Assembly: GCF_003856975.1 (NCBI RefSeq)
Contig: NZ_CP033107.1
Span: 744,001-808,000 of the forward strand
Origin: Plantibacter sp. PA-3-X8
GTDB taxonomy: Bacteria; Actinomycetota; Actinomycetes; Actinomycetales; Microbacteriaceae
DNA length: 64,000 bases
Direction: 5' to 3'
The notes beneath the pieces are model-generated. The model did not search any database. It was not told the DNA's origin and worked only from the letters and a program-made list of their open reading frames with translations. The first letter of the stretch is position 1. Each line of letters opens with the position of its first letter. Both the position numbers and the translations under genes were made by a program. Shown here piece by piece: positions 1 through 8,879 of the stretch.

Positions 1-69
1 CGTCGGCTCCTCCAGGCCATCGACGACCTCGAGGCCGGCGCGGGCACCGAGCACGACCTGGTCGAGTAG
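1..69 (+). CDS. YefM/Phd-type antitoxin, C-terminal fragment cut by window edge
   Basis: Only the last 22 codons and a stop at 67-69 are visible. The tail reads RLLQAIDDLEAG followed by EHDLVE, which resembles the C-terminal toxin-binding arm of YefM antitoxins. The gene sits five bases upstream of a clear YoeB toxin start, the usual antitoxin-toxin order. In the known family, YefM neutralises YoeB and with it autorepresses the operon promoter. The DNA-binding N-terminal domain lies outside the window, so the assignment rests on the tail and the neighbour. Confidence 0.75.
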   Translation, partial: RRLLQAIDDLEAGAGTEHDLVE

Positions 70-74
70 TCGGC

Positions 75-332
75 GTGCGGCTCATCTGGTCCGACGCCGC
101 CTGGGAGGACTACTGCCACTGGCAGCAACAGGATCGGCGCATCGTCAAACGGATCAATCTCCTCCTGAAGGACATCATCCGGAACGGCAACGAGGGCATC
201 GGCAAACCTGAGGCGCTCAAGCACGGCTTCCAGGGATTCTGGTCACGACGGATCACCGACGAACATCGACTGGTCTACCGCCTCACGGACGACGGCGTCC
301 TCATCGCCCAGGCACGCTTCCACTACGAGTAG
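75..332 (+). CDS. yoeB: YoeB/Txe family toxin, ribosome-dependent mRNA endonuclease
   Basis: The 85-residue protein has the usual YoeB length and matches the family along its whole length: it opens with MRLIWSDAAWEDY, has the central KPEALKH segment, then FWSRRITDEHRLVY, and ends in ARFHYE. YoeB toxins bind the ribosomal A site and cleave mRNA; the conserved Glu, Arg and C-terminal His used by the family are all present, so it looks intact. The start is a GTG five bases after the antitoxin stop, implying one transcript and translational coupling. It acts in the cytoplasm and is expected to be held inactive by the upstream antitoxin. Confidence 0.92.
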   Translation: MRLIWSDAAWEDYCHWQQQDRRIVKRINLLLKDIIRNGNEGIGKPEALKHGFQGFWSRRITDEHRLVYRLTDDGVLIAQARFHYE

Positions 333-352
333 GGCCAGCGTGCCGGAACACC

Positions 353-1891
353 TCAGGAGCTCGGCAGGAGGATGCCGTCGTCCAGCAATGCGCGGACCCG
401 GGGGAGGAGTTCGGCGCGGAGTTCCGCCGCATCGACCTCGACGAGCTGGGCGATCGCGTCGATGATGGCTCCCAGGGTCAACTCGCCGTCGCAGGCCCCG
501 ACGAGCCCCGCCAGGCCTGTGTCGATGCCCACCGAGCGGGCCAAGCCGCCACCCTGCCGCAGGGTCATCGCCGTCGGGTCCTCGTCCCCGGGCCAGTAGT
601 GGCGCTCCTCGGTGACGTCGCCCGCGAGGATGACGCGTTCGCCGAGCAGCTGCTCGTCGTCGAGCGCGACCTGCCAGTCGTGTGCGAGGAGACACACGGC
701 GAGGTGCGCACCGGGCCCGGCGGCGTTCGAACCCGCCTGCCCGTGCAGCCGCTCGAAACGGCGCAGCGGAGTGGACGGGTCCGATCGACGGAGCAGGACA
801 TACCCGAAGCCGACGCCGGTCACGGCCCGAGCCGCGAAGTCGTCGAGCCAGGCTCCCGCGAGGCGCTCGAACTCCGGCGTCCCGAGGCGGGTGCCACCGT
901 CCCGGATCCAGGTCTCCGCGTATTCGGCCGGATCCTGCACCTCGCGCTCGATGACCCAGGCGTCGACCGGTTCCGGACTGCGATCCACCCACTCGGCGAC
1001 GCGCTCGAGCCCGTCGGCGCCGTCGCGGTACTCCCAGTTCCCGAGGAACTGCGCCACGCCGCCGGGCGTCAAGTGCCGGGCGGCCTCGAGGAACACGGAC
1101 TCGACGAGCGCATCGCCGACGAGACCGCCGTCGCGGTACTCGTAGCTCGGCACGCCCTCGGCACGCGGGGTGATGACGAACGGGGGGTTGGAGACGATGC
1201 GGTCGAACCGTTCACCGACGACGGGTTCGAACATGCTGCCGTGGCGGAATTCGATCGAGTCGATGCCGTTCAGGTGCGCGTTGAGTGCGGCGAGCTCGAG
1301 GGCCCGTTCGGAGATGTCCGTAGCGACCACGTGATCGGCGATCCGCGACAGGTGGAGCGCCTGGATGCCGCACCCGGTACCGAGGTCCAGTGCCGTTCCG
1401 ATCCGCTCGGGGAGGATGATGCCGCTCAGGGTCATCGATGCGCCGCCGACCCCGAGGACGTGCTCCTCGCCGAGCTCATGACCCAGAGCGAGCTCGCCCA
1501 GGTCGGAGGCGATCCACCAGGCACCGCTCCCGTTGGCGTCGACCCAGGCGTACGGACGCAGGTCGATGGCCGGGGCGACCGATCCGTCGTCGCTCAAACC
1601 GACGAGACCGAGCGCCACCGCGCCGTCGAGACCGAGCGACGGCAGAGCACGCGTCGCGTCATCGGCCCCCACGGCGACACCGAGCACGAAGAGTGTCGCC
1701 AGTGTCGCGAGCGGTTCCGCTCCCGCCGTCCGGCGGCGTTCGTCGAGCGAGCGGATCGCCACGACCCGGTTGGAGCGGTGCAGGGCGGCCTCGGCCGTCT
1801 CACCCCAGAGACCACGCACCCGTTCCACCGTGTACCCGGCCGCATCGAGGTCGGAACGGAGGAGGTCGATCAGTCGCTGGTCCACGCTCAC
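353..1891 (-). CDS. class I SAM-dependent methyltransferase with N-terminal accessory domain
   Basis: A 512-residue protein. An N-terminal helical domain of about 150 residues precedes a Rossmann methyltransferase core with a glycine-rich SAM loop (ALDLGTGCGIQAL, near residue 169) and an NPPF motif at 235-238. NPPF is typical of enzymes that methylate planar amino groups in nucleic acid bases or glutamine side chains. A further C-terminal domain of over 100 residues looks winged-helix-like. The substrate cannot be read from sequence; such proteins are often annotated as rRNA or release-factor methyltransferases. I chose the GTG at 1891 because the longer frame runs into the neighbouring RND gene and the added residues are low-complexity. 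Confidence 0.8.
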   Translation of the reverse strand: MSVDQRLIDLLRSDLDAAGYTVERVRGLWGETAEAALHRSNRVVAIRSLDERRRTAGAEPLATLATLFVLGVAVGADDATRALPSLGLDGAVALGLVGLSDDGSVAPAIDLRPYAWVDANGSGAWWIASDLGELALGHELGEEHVLGVGGASMTLSGIILPERIGTALDLGTGCGIQALHLSRIADHVVATDISERALELAALNAHLNGIDSIEFRHGSMFEPVVGERFDRIVSNPPFVITPRAEGVPSYEYRDGGLVGDALVESVFLEAARHLTPGGVAQFLGNWEYRDGADGLERVAEWVDRSPEPVDAWVIEREVQDPAEYAETWIRDGGTRLGTPEFERLAGAWLDDFAARAVTGVGFGYVLLRRSDPSTPLRRFERLHGQAGSNAAGPGAHLAVCLLAHDWQVALDDEQLLGERVILAGDVTEERHYWPGDEDPTAMTLRQGGGLARSVGIDTGLAGLVGACDGELTLGAIIDAIAQLVEVDAAELRAELLPRVRALLDDGILLPSS

Positions 1892-1940
1892 CAGTGTGCC
1901 AGCTGCGGGGTGGGCCGAGCCGCCCACCCTGCAGCCGCCG

Positions 1941-4900
1941 TCAGCGATCCGTGGTGAGGATCGCGCCGAGGTCCTCATCGGTCTGCTCGTCGTGCTCTTC
2001 GACCTCGCGCTGCGCGGCCTTCGCCGTGCGCTTCCGCTCGCGCTTCGCCAGACGGCGCTCGGTCCGGCGCTCCAGCAGCAGGTACAGCACGGGCACGAGG
2101 ATGAGCGTCAGGAGCGTCGACGACACCAGGCCGCCGATCACGACGATCGCGAGCGACTGCGAGATGAACACCCCACCGCCGGTGAGGCCGAGCGACATCG
2201 GCACGAGCGCGAAGATCGTCGCGCAGGCGGTCATGATGATCGGCCGCAGACGGAGTCGGGCTCCGTGCAGGACCGCGTCGTCGATGCCGTCGCCCCGAGC
2301 CCGGTACGAGTTGACCAGGTCGATGAGGACGATCGCGTTCGTGACGACGATGCCGATGAGCATGAGGAGGCCGATCATCGACGGGATGCCGAGCGGGGTC
2401 CCCGTGATGAGCAGGGCCGCGATCGCGCCGGTCGCCGCGAAGGGCACGGAGACCAGCAGGATGAGCGGCTGCAGGAGGCTCCGGAACGTCGCCACCATGA
2501 CGATGAAGACGAGCACGATCGCGATGAGCATCGCGAGGCCGAGCTGCGCGAACGACTCCTCCTGGTCCTGGGCGACACCACCGACCGAGGCGGTGACCCC
2601 GCTCGGCAGGTCCAGGCCGTCGAGGCCCTCCCGGACGGCGAGCGTCGTCGCGCTGAGGTCGTCACCCGTCGGCGTCGCCGACACGGTCACGGTCCGGACG
2701 CCGTCGATGCGCGTGATCGCCGCTGCGGCGCGTTCCTCGCCCACCTGCGCGACGGCGCTGACCGGGATCGGGACGGCGCTGACGTTGGCGAGGTCCTTCT
2801 GCGCCTGGGTGAGGCGGTCCGCCTCCGCCTGCTGCTCGGCCGCCTCGCTCTCGGCGTCCCGCATCGCGGTCAGCTGCTCGTCGATGGTCGTGATCGAACC
2901 CTGGAGCTGGGAGATGGCGTCGCTCAGCCCGACGAGTTGGGCGGCGCGGGCCTCATAGGCCTGCCGTGCCGCCTCCTCCTCCGGTGTCGTGGGCGTGACC
3001 GGTGGCACCTCGACGGGAGCCGCTTGCAACGCGCTCAGCTGAGCCCGCAGGGCGTCGAGCTGCGACGCCGCGGTCGAGCGGGCCTCCTGGAGTTCCGAGC
3101 GCTGGGTCGCGGCCTGGGATGCCGCCTCGTCCTTCGCACGCTGGGTGGCCTCGTCCTGCTCGGCCGTGAGGGCGTCGGTCGCGGCCTTCTGAGCCGCGGC
3201 CTGCTGCAAGGCACTGACCGGAAGGGGGAGCGCGGCGATCTCGGCCGGTGTCGTGCCGACCCGCTGCGAGCGCACGATGATGTCGCGAGACGAGCCCTCG
3301 AGGATGACCGAACCCATCGGCGTGCCTCGGAGCGCACTGGCGATGGCCTGGCCGATCTGTTCCTGCGTGAAGCCGTACCGGGCGGCGGCGGCGCGGTCGA
3401 CGTTCACCTTGAGCAGACCCTGCTCGTCGGCGAGGTCGCTCGTCGCATCGCGGAGGCCGTCCGTACCGCTGAGCATGTCTTGTACCGCTGCCGCCGCTGT
3501 GGCGAGCGCCGCGGGGTCCTCACCCTGCAGTGTGACCTCCATGCCGCCTCCGCCACCGGTGAAGCCGCCTCCGGCGTCACCGACGGTGACCTCGCCCACG
3601 TCGTCGAGCTTCGCCACGGCGTCCCGGATGGTGTCGGCGACGCCCTCACGTGAGCTCTCCTCACCGACGGTCACGCTGATCTGTGCCGTGTTGCTCGAGC
3701 CGTTCCCACCGACGGTTGTCAGGTATCCGGAGACGCCGGCGGTCTTCGCGAGGACCGCTTCGACGGCCGCGGCCGCGTCGCTGGTCACGTCGAGGCTCGT
3801 CCCCTCGGGGAGCTCCTGCGTGACCGTGACGGTGTTCTCGCCCCCGATGTCGCCGAGGTAGTCGGTCTTCAGGAACCCGGCCGAGACGATCGTCCCGGCG
3901 AACACGACCGCGGCCACGAGCAGGGTCACGACCGGACGCTTCAAGGCGGTGCGCAGGACCGGCAGGTAGGCGCGCTGGAGCTTCGAGTACGCCTCGGACT
4001 CGTCCTCGACGACGGACGCCTCTTCGGTGGCCGCGTCGTCGCTGGCCTTGCCCACAGCCGGGGCGGAGGAGCCTCGCATGAACCAGTACGCGAGCACCGG
4101 CACGATCGTGAGCGACACCACGAGGGACGCGATGAGCGCGACCGACACGGTGACGGCGAACGGTCGGAAGAGCTCGCCGACCGTCCCGCCGACGAAGGCG
4201 ACCGGGAGGAACACGGCCACCGTCGTGATCGTCGACGCGGTCACCGCCCCGGCGACCTCGCGGACCGCCTCGACGACACTCGAGGTCGTCATCGCCCGCC
4301 CGGTGTGCCGCCGTTTGATGTTCTCGATCACCACGATGGAGTCGTCGACCACCCGCCCGACCGCGACGGTCAGTGCCGCGAGCGTGAAGATGTTGAGCGA
4401 GTAGTCGCCGATCCACAACCCGATCATCGCGATGAGGAGCGAGAGCGGGATCGACACGGCCGTGATGATCGTGGACCGGATCGACAACAGGAAGACCAGG
4501 ATCACGATGATCGCGAACAACAGCCCGAGCCCGCCCTCGACGGAGAGGTCGTGGATGGACTGCTCGACCATCGGCGACTGGTCGAAGACGACGGTGAAGG
4601 CCGCACCCGAGCCGAGCTCCTGCTCCAGCCCGGGGAGGGCGTCACGGATGGTGTGGGCGAGTTGGACGGCGTTGGCCGACGGGTCCTTGAGGATCGTGAG
4701 CGACAGCGACGGGAGACCGTCCGCCCGGGCGATGGAGGTTTCGGCGGCGGGCACGAGCTCCACGTCCGCGACGGCGGAGAGCGCGAAGGGCCCGTCCTCG
4801 TGCTGGATGGGGAGCGCCTGCACCTCGGCCAGCGAGCCTACGGCCGAGCCGACCTCGATCGAGAGCTCCTTGCCGGCGTCGACACTCGTTCCGGCAGCCG

Positions 4901-5537
4901 TGACGACACCACTCGCTTGGACAGCCGCCATGACCTCCTCCGCGGTCACCTTCTTGGCAGCGAGGTCGGCCGGACGCATCGTGATGACGAGCTGCGTGGC
5001 GTTCTCACCCGCGAGATCGACCTGACGCACGCCGGCGATCCCACGGAGCGCGGGGAGCACGGTGGTCTCGACCCTGCCCGCGAACTCGCCGGACTCGTCT
5101 TCGGACGCGACCGCGAGCTGCAGCACGGGGATGTCGTCGCTCCCGCCGGCGTAGACCTCGGTGGTCGTGTCGTTCGGAAGCGTGCTCTTCAAGCCGGCGA
5201 GGGCGCTGCGGATGTCACCGACGATCTTCTCGTCGTCCTGGCCGAAGTCCCAGCTCACCTGCACGGACGTGGAACCGCTGACCGACGTCGAAGTGACGCC
5301 GGTGACACCCTTGACCCCTTGCACCGCCTGCTCGACGGGCTTCGTGACCTCGCGCTCCACCGACGACGGCGAGGCACCGGGGTAGGTCGCGGCCACGACG
5401 GCGCCCGGCTGCTGCACGGACGGCAGCAGTTCCTGCTTCAGGGAGCCGACCGCGAAGAGTCCGAAGACCACGATCGCCGCGGTGATGAGGCCGACGATCA
5501 GTCGATTGGCGAGGCTGAGCCTCGTGAGGAATGACAT
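1941..5537 (-). CDS. RND superfamily efflux permease (AcrB/HAE1 type) with internal coiled-coil insertion
   Basis: A 1198-residue integral membrane exporter. The N-terminus (MSFLTRLSLANRLIVG) leads into the first transmembrane helix, followed by the periplasmic-type pore domain, the paired Asp motif GRVVDDSIVVIEN near residue 394 that relays protons in the family, and a second repeat of the same architecture with GIVVTNAIVLIDL. Between two similar half-motifs (LPLPVSALQQ and VPIPVSAVAQ, about residues 768-922) lies an Ala/Gln/Glu-rich coiled coil not found in AcrB itself. No adaptor (MFP) or outer-membrane channel gene is adjacent, as expected in a monoderm. It probably exports hydrophobic compounds or lipids using the proton gradient; the substrate is unknown. 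Confidence 0.88.
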   Translation of the reverse strand: MSFLTRLSLANRLIVGLITAAIVVFGLFAVGSLKQELLPSVQQPGAVVAATYPGASPSSVEREVTKPVEQAVQGVKGVTGVTSTSVSGSTSVQVSWDFGQDDEKIVGDIRSALAGLKSTLPNDTTTEVYAGGSDDIPVLQLAVASEDESGEFAGRVETTVLPALRGIAGVRQVDLAGENATQLVITMRPADLAAKKVTAEEVMAAVQASGVVTAAGTSVDAGKELSIEVGSAVGSLAEVQALPIQHEDGPFALSAVADVELVPAAETSIARADGLPSLSLTILKDPSANAVQLAHTIRDALPGLEQELGSGAAFTVVFDQSPMVEQSIHDLSVEGGLGLLFAIIVILVFLLSIRSTIITAVSIPLSLLIAMIGLWIGDYSLNIFTLAALTVAVGRVVDDSIVVIENIKRRHTGRAMTTSSVVEAVREVAGAVTASTITTVAVFLPVAFVGGTVGELFRPFAVTVSVALIASLVVSLTIVPVLAYWFMRGSSAPAVGKASDDAATEEASVVEDESEAYSKLQRAYLPVLRTALKRPVVTLLVAAVVFAGTIVSAGFLKTDYLGDIGGENTVTVTQELPEGTSLDVTSDAAAAVEAVLAKTAGVSGYLTTVGGNGSSNTAQISVTVGEESSREGVADTIRDAVAKLDDVGEVTVGDAGGGFTGGGGGMEVTLQGEDPAALATAAAAVQDMLSGTDGLRDATSDLADEQGLLKVNVDRAAAARYGFTQEQIGQAIASALRGTPMGSVILEGSSRDIIVRSQRVGTTPAEIAALPLPVSALQQAAAQKAATDALTAEQDEATQRAKDEAASQAATQRSELQEARSTAASQLDALRAQLSALQAAPVEVPPVTPTTPEEEAARQAYEARAAQLVGLSDAISQLQGSITTIDEQLTAMRDAESEAAEQQAEADRLTQAQKDLANVSAVPIPVSAVAQVGEERAAAAITRIDGVRTVTVSATPTGDDLSATTLAVREGLDGLDLPSGVTASVGGVAQDQEESFAQLGLAMLIAIVLVFIVMVATFRSLLQPLILLVSVPFAATGAIAALLITGTPLGIPSMIGLLMLIGIVVTNAIVLIDLVNSYRARGDGIDDAVLHGARLRLRPIIMTACATIFALVPMSLGLTGGGVFISQSLAIVVIGGLVSSTLLTLILVPVLYLLLERRTERRLAKRERKRTAKAAQREVEEHDEQTDEDLGAILTTDR

Positions 5538-5793
5538 GGAAGGACGGGCCTCTCGGTCGCGGAGTGGGCGCGATCCGCCCCACTCCACGCTATGGAGCGC
5601 CGCCGCCGGTCACATCCGCACGAGGATGGACCTGATGCGACCCCGGCATCCGCCGATCGGACGACATCGGTGGTCCTGCGGTACCAGCCTCGGCCGCGAG
5701 GGAGCTGCGCCTTGACGGCATGGTCCACCGATACCGGGCGTACCCTTGATACCCGAGTGCGCGCCGCGGGGTGCGCCGGAGCGAGGAGGGTAC

Positions 5794-6174
5794 GTGGATC
5801 TGCAGGCCGTCGACCTCCCCAGGTTGCGCCGCGACGCACAGCTTGAGCGCGAGGTGATCATCGAGCACCGCGCCCGCGACGGTGAGGACCCCTGGGACTT
5901 CCTGCCCTCGATGCCGACGGTCGACGAGCTCGTCGTCGCCGTCCTCCGGGACGACGCGCTGCACGCCCGGGGTCTGGCCGCCCAGCACGCGATGGCGCGG
6001 CTCGCCGGGTACTCGTCGCTCGACGACGCCCAGGACCACCGCGACAACGCGGACCACTTGGAGTACGAGGTACTCCGTGAGATCGCCCGCGTGCACCCCG
6101 AGTTGACCCGAGCGGTATGGCGGATGTCCGGCAAGGTAGCCCGGCCGCCGTGGGAGGGCGACGACGCCGAGTAG
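5794..6174 (+). CDS. conserved hypothetical protein
   Basis: A 126-residue soluble, acidic protein without recognised domains, signal peptide or membrane segment. It reads as a helical protein with many Glu, Asp and Arg residues (for example VDELVVAVLRDDALHARGL). The GTG start at 5794 is preceded by a strong purine-rich ribosome binding site (GAGGAGGG at 5783-5790); the longer frame upstream lacks such a site. It is divergent from the RND exporter and convergent with the next membrane protein, so it appears to be monocistronic. No function is proposed. Confidence 0.65.
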   Translation: MDLQAVDLPRLRRDAQLEREVIIEHRARDGEDPWDFLPSMPTVDELVVAVLRDDALHARGLAAQHAMARLAGYSSLDDAQDHRDNADHLEYEVLREIARVHPELTRAVWRMSGKVARPPWEGDDAE

Positions 6175-6193
6175 ATCGACGCCGCCGCCCAGG

Positions 6194-6766
6194 TCACAGC
6201 GCCGCGGCGAGCCCCATGGTGAGGACGGAGACCGTCATGCTCACCACCTCGACGACCACGACCCGCTCACGCCGTCGAGCCGCCTCGACCGCCAGCCGCG
6301 TGGACAGGGCGACGAACCCCGCCATGCCGCCCGCCAGGAGCACGGCGGGGAGGGCACTGGTTCCGAACTGATGGCCTGCCGGGTGTATACCCGATCCGGC
6401 ATATATACTCCCGGCGGCATGACCCGCCATGGTGCATACGAGCGCCGCCATGATGACGAGACCGCCTGAGGTGTGCACGGTCATCGCCGCACGGTGGCGC
6501 GTGACGGCGAGCGCCACAGCGTCGTCGACCGGAGCCGGCAGCCCGGCGATGGACCGAAGCCGGACCGCCGAGGCGACGGCGAGGACGATCAGGACGACGG
6601 CCCAGAGCAACGGATGCAGCATCCCGACACCGGTCGCCAGGTCGAGCATCGCCGCGAGCATGACGATCGCGGCCACGAGGTCGAGGGGTCCGCGTCGGCC
6701 TCCGACGGTGCAACAGGCACCGACGGCCGCCGGGACGAGCGCCCCGAGATGGAGGACCTCGCTCAT
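6194..6766 (-). CDS. small integral membrane protein, unknown function
   Basis: A 190-residue protein with about five hydrophobic segments and several His residues close to membrane borders (HLGALVP at the start, GVGMLHPLLW, HTSGG, MAGHAAG). It starts 9 bases after the stop of the copper amine oxidase gene on the same strand, so it is probably co-transcribed with it. The His-rich membrane face and the operon position would fit a metal-related or oxidase-accessory role, but this is inference from context only. The overall shape recalls small actinobacterial DUF5134-like membrane proteins; the match is not strong enough to name. Confidence 0.65.
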   Translation of the reverse strand: MSEVLHLGALVPAAVGACCTVGGRRGPLDLVAAIVMLAAMLDLATGVGMLHPLLWAVVLIVLAVASAVRLRSIAGLPAPVDDAVALAVTRHRAAMTVHTSGGLVIMAALVCTMAGHAAGSIYAGSGIHPAGHQFGTSALPAVLLAGGMAGFVALSTRLAVEAARRRERVVVVEVVSMTVSVLTMGLAAAL

Positions 6767-6775
6767 CGCCGCGAC

Positions 6776-8818
6776 CTAGTGCCCGTGGCCACAGTGCTCT
6801 TCGGCGCCCTGGTCGTGACCGCCGTGTCCCACGTGCGCGGCGCCGGTGTCGTGCGAACAGTGCCCGACCGCTTCGTTCGGCGGGACGTTCAGGGTCGGGT
6901 TCTTGCCGAAGAAGCCGTAGGGCTTGAGCGTGAACCGGGCGTAGTCCACCGGCATGACCGGCCAGTCCTCCGGACGGGGGAAGTGCGTCGGTCCGAAGGT
7001 GTGCCAGAGCACGATGTCCTCGCCGTCGATCGACTCGTCGCCCTCGATGAAGCGCGTGATCCCGTCGCCACCCGGGTTCTGGTGGACGAAGTCGCCCGCC
7101 GCGTATCGTTCAGCCGGGTCGTACTTCGTCACGAAGAGGTGCTTCGTCGCGAACTCCGCCCGCTTGGCGATCGACGACGACGCGTCGGCCATGAGCGTCG
7201 GCGACTCCTGCGGGTACAGCACGTACCCCGTCGGGCGTCCCATCCGGTTCGTCTTCTCCGTGTTGACGATGTGCCAGGCTCGAGCGGCCGAACCGTCCGC
7301 CACGCGCCCGGACCCCGCTTCCGTGCTGAGCCGCGTGACCCGCTTCGTGAAGGCGTTGCCGTGCTCGTTCCCCGGCCCGATCGGCACCCGGACCGCGTCC
7401 ACCTCCTCGACCGCGTTCGACAGACCGTCGACCATCATGTCCAGACGGGCCGAGAAGAGGTGCTGGTGGTAGGGCCCACCGAGCCCGGGCGCGACCTCCG
7501 AGGCGTACGGGTAGTCGGCGCCCTCCGCGTCGAGCCCGGGGTACGCGGAGGTGAAGAGGATGCCCGTCAGCTTCGACTCGCACTCGATGGTGCCGTCGAG
7601 GTACAGGTACCAGTAGAACCCGTAGTCGTAGTTGCCGACGGTCGTGAAGAAGGAGATGACCAGCCGACGCGACCGCCGGACCTCGTTCGAGCCGGTGTAC
7701 AGGTCGGAGTGCTTCCAGAGGGTGCCGAAGTCCTCCTCGTGCATGCAGATCCCGTTCTCGATCGTGAACGGGTTGCCGAGCTCATCGGCGAGGACCGCGT
7801 CGAAGTACTTGATCTCGCCCACGCAGTCGCACCCGAGCGCCAAGGAGTTCGTGAACCGGCCGAACAGGTACTCGCCGGTGTCGAAGTAGTTCTGCCAGAA
7901 GCGCACGGGGGAGGGGTCGCCGTAGGGGACCAGCATCTCGTTGATCGACGCCCGGTAGATGATCGGTCGTTCCTCGCCGGCGTCGTCGAACGACAGCTGA
8001 CGGAGGACGAGGCCCTCGCGGACGTCGAACCCGACCTGGAACCGCCAATTGCCCCACTCGACGAACTCGCCGTCGACCTGGAAGCTCGGACCCTCCGGCT
8101 GGGTGATGACGATCGGCTTGAGCGAGGAGAGCGGAGCACCCTGGACCGCCGGGTCGTCGAAGTTCCCCGGCTCCGCCGGAATGGCCAGCGCAGTCGCGTC
8201 GATCAGCCGGGTGATCCGCCGCGCCGCGGTGTCGACATAGGCGCTCAGTCCGTCGACGGGGTGGGCCCACGGGTGGTCGGCCGGGTAGTCCTGACGGAAG
8301 GCGAGGACCCGGACGATCCGGCGCCCGACCTCCTCGGGATAGTCGTAGAAGCCGGCCGACAGCGGGACGACCTTCACCTCGTCGACCGTGCAGCCACGGG
8401 CGGCGAGGGCGGCGACCCACCCCTCGTCCTCCGCCACGATCTCCGCGATGGCGTCGAACTCCTCGATGAGGATCGGCAGTTGGCCGCGGGAGCCGTCCAG
8501 CACGACCGTGCTGAGCAGGGACCCGCTGTCGATGGACACCACGTTGTCCGTCGATCGACCCGTGGCCATGTCGAGCAACATCACGCGGGCGAGGCGTTCC
8601 GGCAGTGGACCGTCGCCGGCCTGCCAGGCGAGCACCGCCCGCTTGTGGGGCTCCTCGAGGCCGACGTAGGCGAACCGGGTCGTCTCGGTGAAGTCGTCGA
8701 AGCCGGTGACGATGTCGCGGATGCGGTCGAACTCGGGTGCGGACAGGCTGGCGAGCGGGTGCTGGACGGGGGCGTCGTCGTCGGCGCTGCGCAGGTTTGT
8801 GGGGTCGGTGATGGTCAT
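6776..8818 (-). CDS. copper-containing primary-amine oxidase (TPQ quinoenzyme)
   Basis: A 680-residue enzyme that oxidises primary amines to aldehydes, releasing ammonia and hydrogen peroxide. The N-Y-D-Y motif places the tyrosine that self-converts to topaquinone at Tyr397. The copper ligands are His451 and His453 (in YHQHLFS) and His612 (in PTHFPRP), and the catalytic base is Asp313 (in NYFDTGEY). These spacings closely match the Arthrobacter globiformis phenylethylamine oxidase type. There is no signal peptide, so it is probably cytoplasmic. The last about 28 residues form a tail rich in His and Cys (HCSHD, HVGHGGHD, HCGHGH) that could bind copper. An APC permease lies upstream on the same strand, suggesting amine uptake followed by oxidation. 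Confidence 0.93.
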   Translation of the reverse strand: MTITDPTNLRSADDDAPVQHPLASLSAPEFDRIRDIVTGFDDFTETTRFAYVGLEEPHKRAVLAWQAGDGPLPERLARVMLLDMATGRSTDNVVSIDSGSLLSTVVLDGSRGQLPILIEEFDAIAEIVAEDEGWVAALAARGCTVDEVKVVPLSAGFYDYPEEVGRRIVRVLAFRQDYPADHPWAHPVDGLSAYVDTAARRITRLIDATALAIPAEPGNFDDPAVQGAPLSSLKPIVITQPEGPSFQVDGEFVEWGNWRFQVGFDVREGLVLRQLSFDDAGEERPIIYRASINEMLVPYGDPSPVRFWQNYFDTGEYLFGRFTNSLALGCDCVGEIKYFDAVLADELGNPFTIENGICMHEEDFGTLWKHSDLYTGSNEVRRSRRLVISFFTTVGNYDYGFYWYLYLDGTIECESKLTGILFTSAYPGLDAEGADYPYASEVAPGLGGPYHQHLFSARLDMMVDGLSNAVEEVDAVRVPIGPGNEHGNAFTKRVTRLSTEAGSGRVADGSAARAWHIVNTEKTNRMGRPTGYVLYPQESPTLMADASSSIAKRAEFATKHLFVTKYDPAERYAAGDFVHQNPGGDGITRFIEGDESIDGEDIVLWHTFGPTHFPRPEDWPVMPVDYARFTLKPYGFFGKNPTLNVPPNEAVGHCSHDTGAAHVGHGGHDQGAEEHCGHGH

Positions 8819-8879
8819 CGTGAGGCTCCTGGTTCGGTGATGCGGCTGGTCTCGGAAGGTGAGGGGAAGGGTCGGATGG

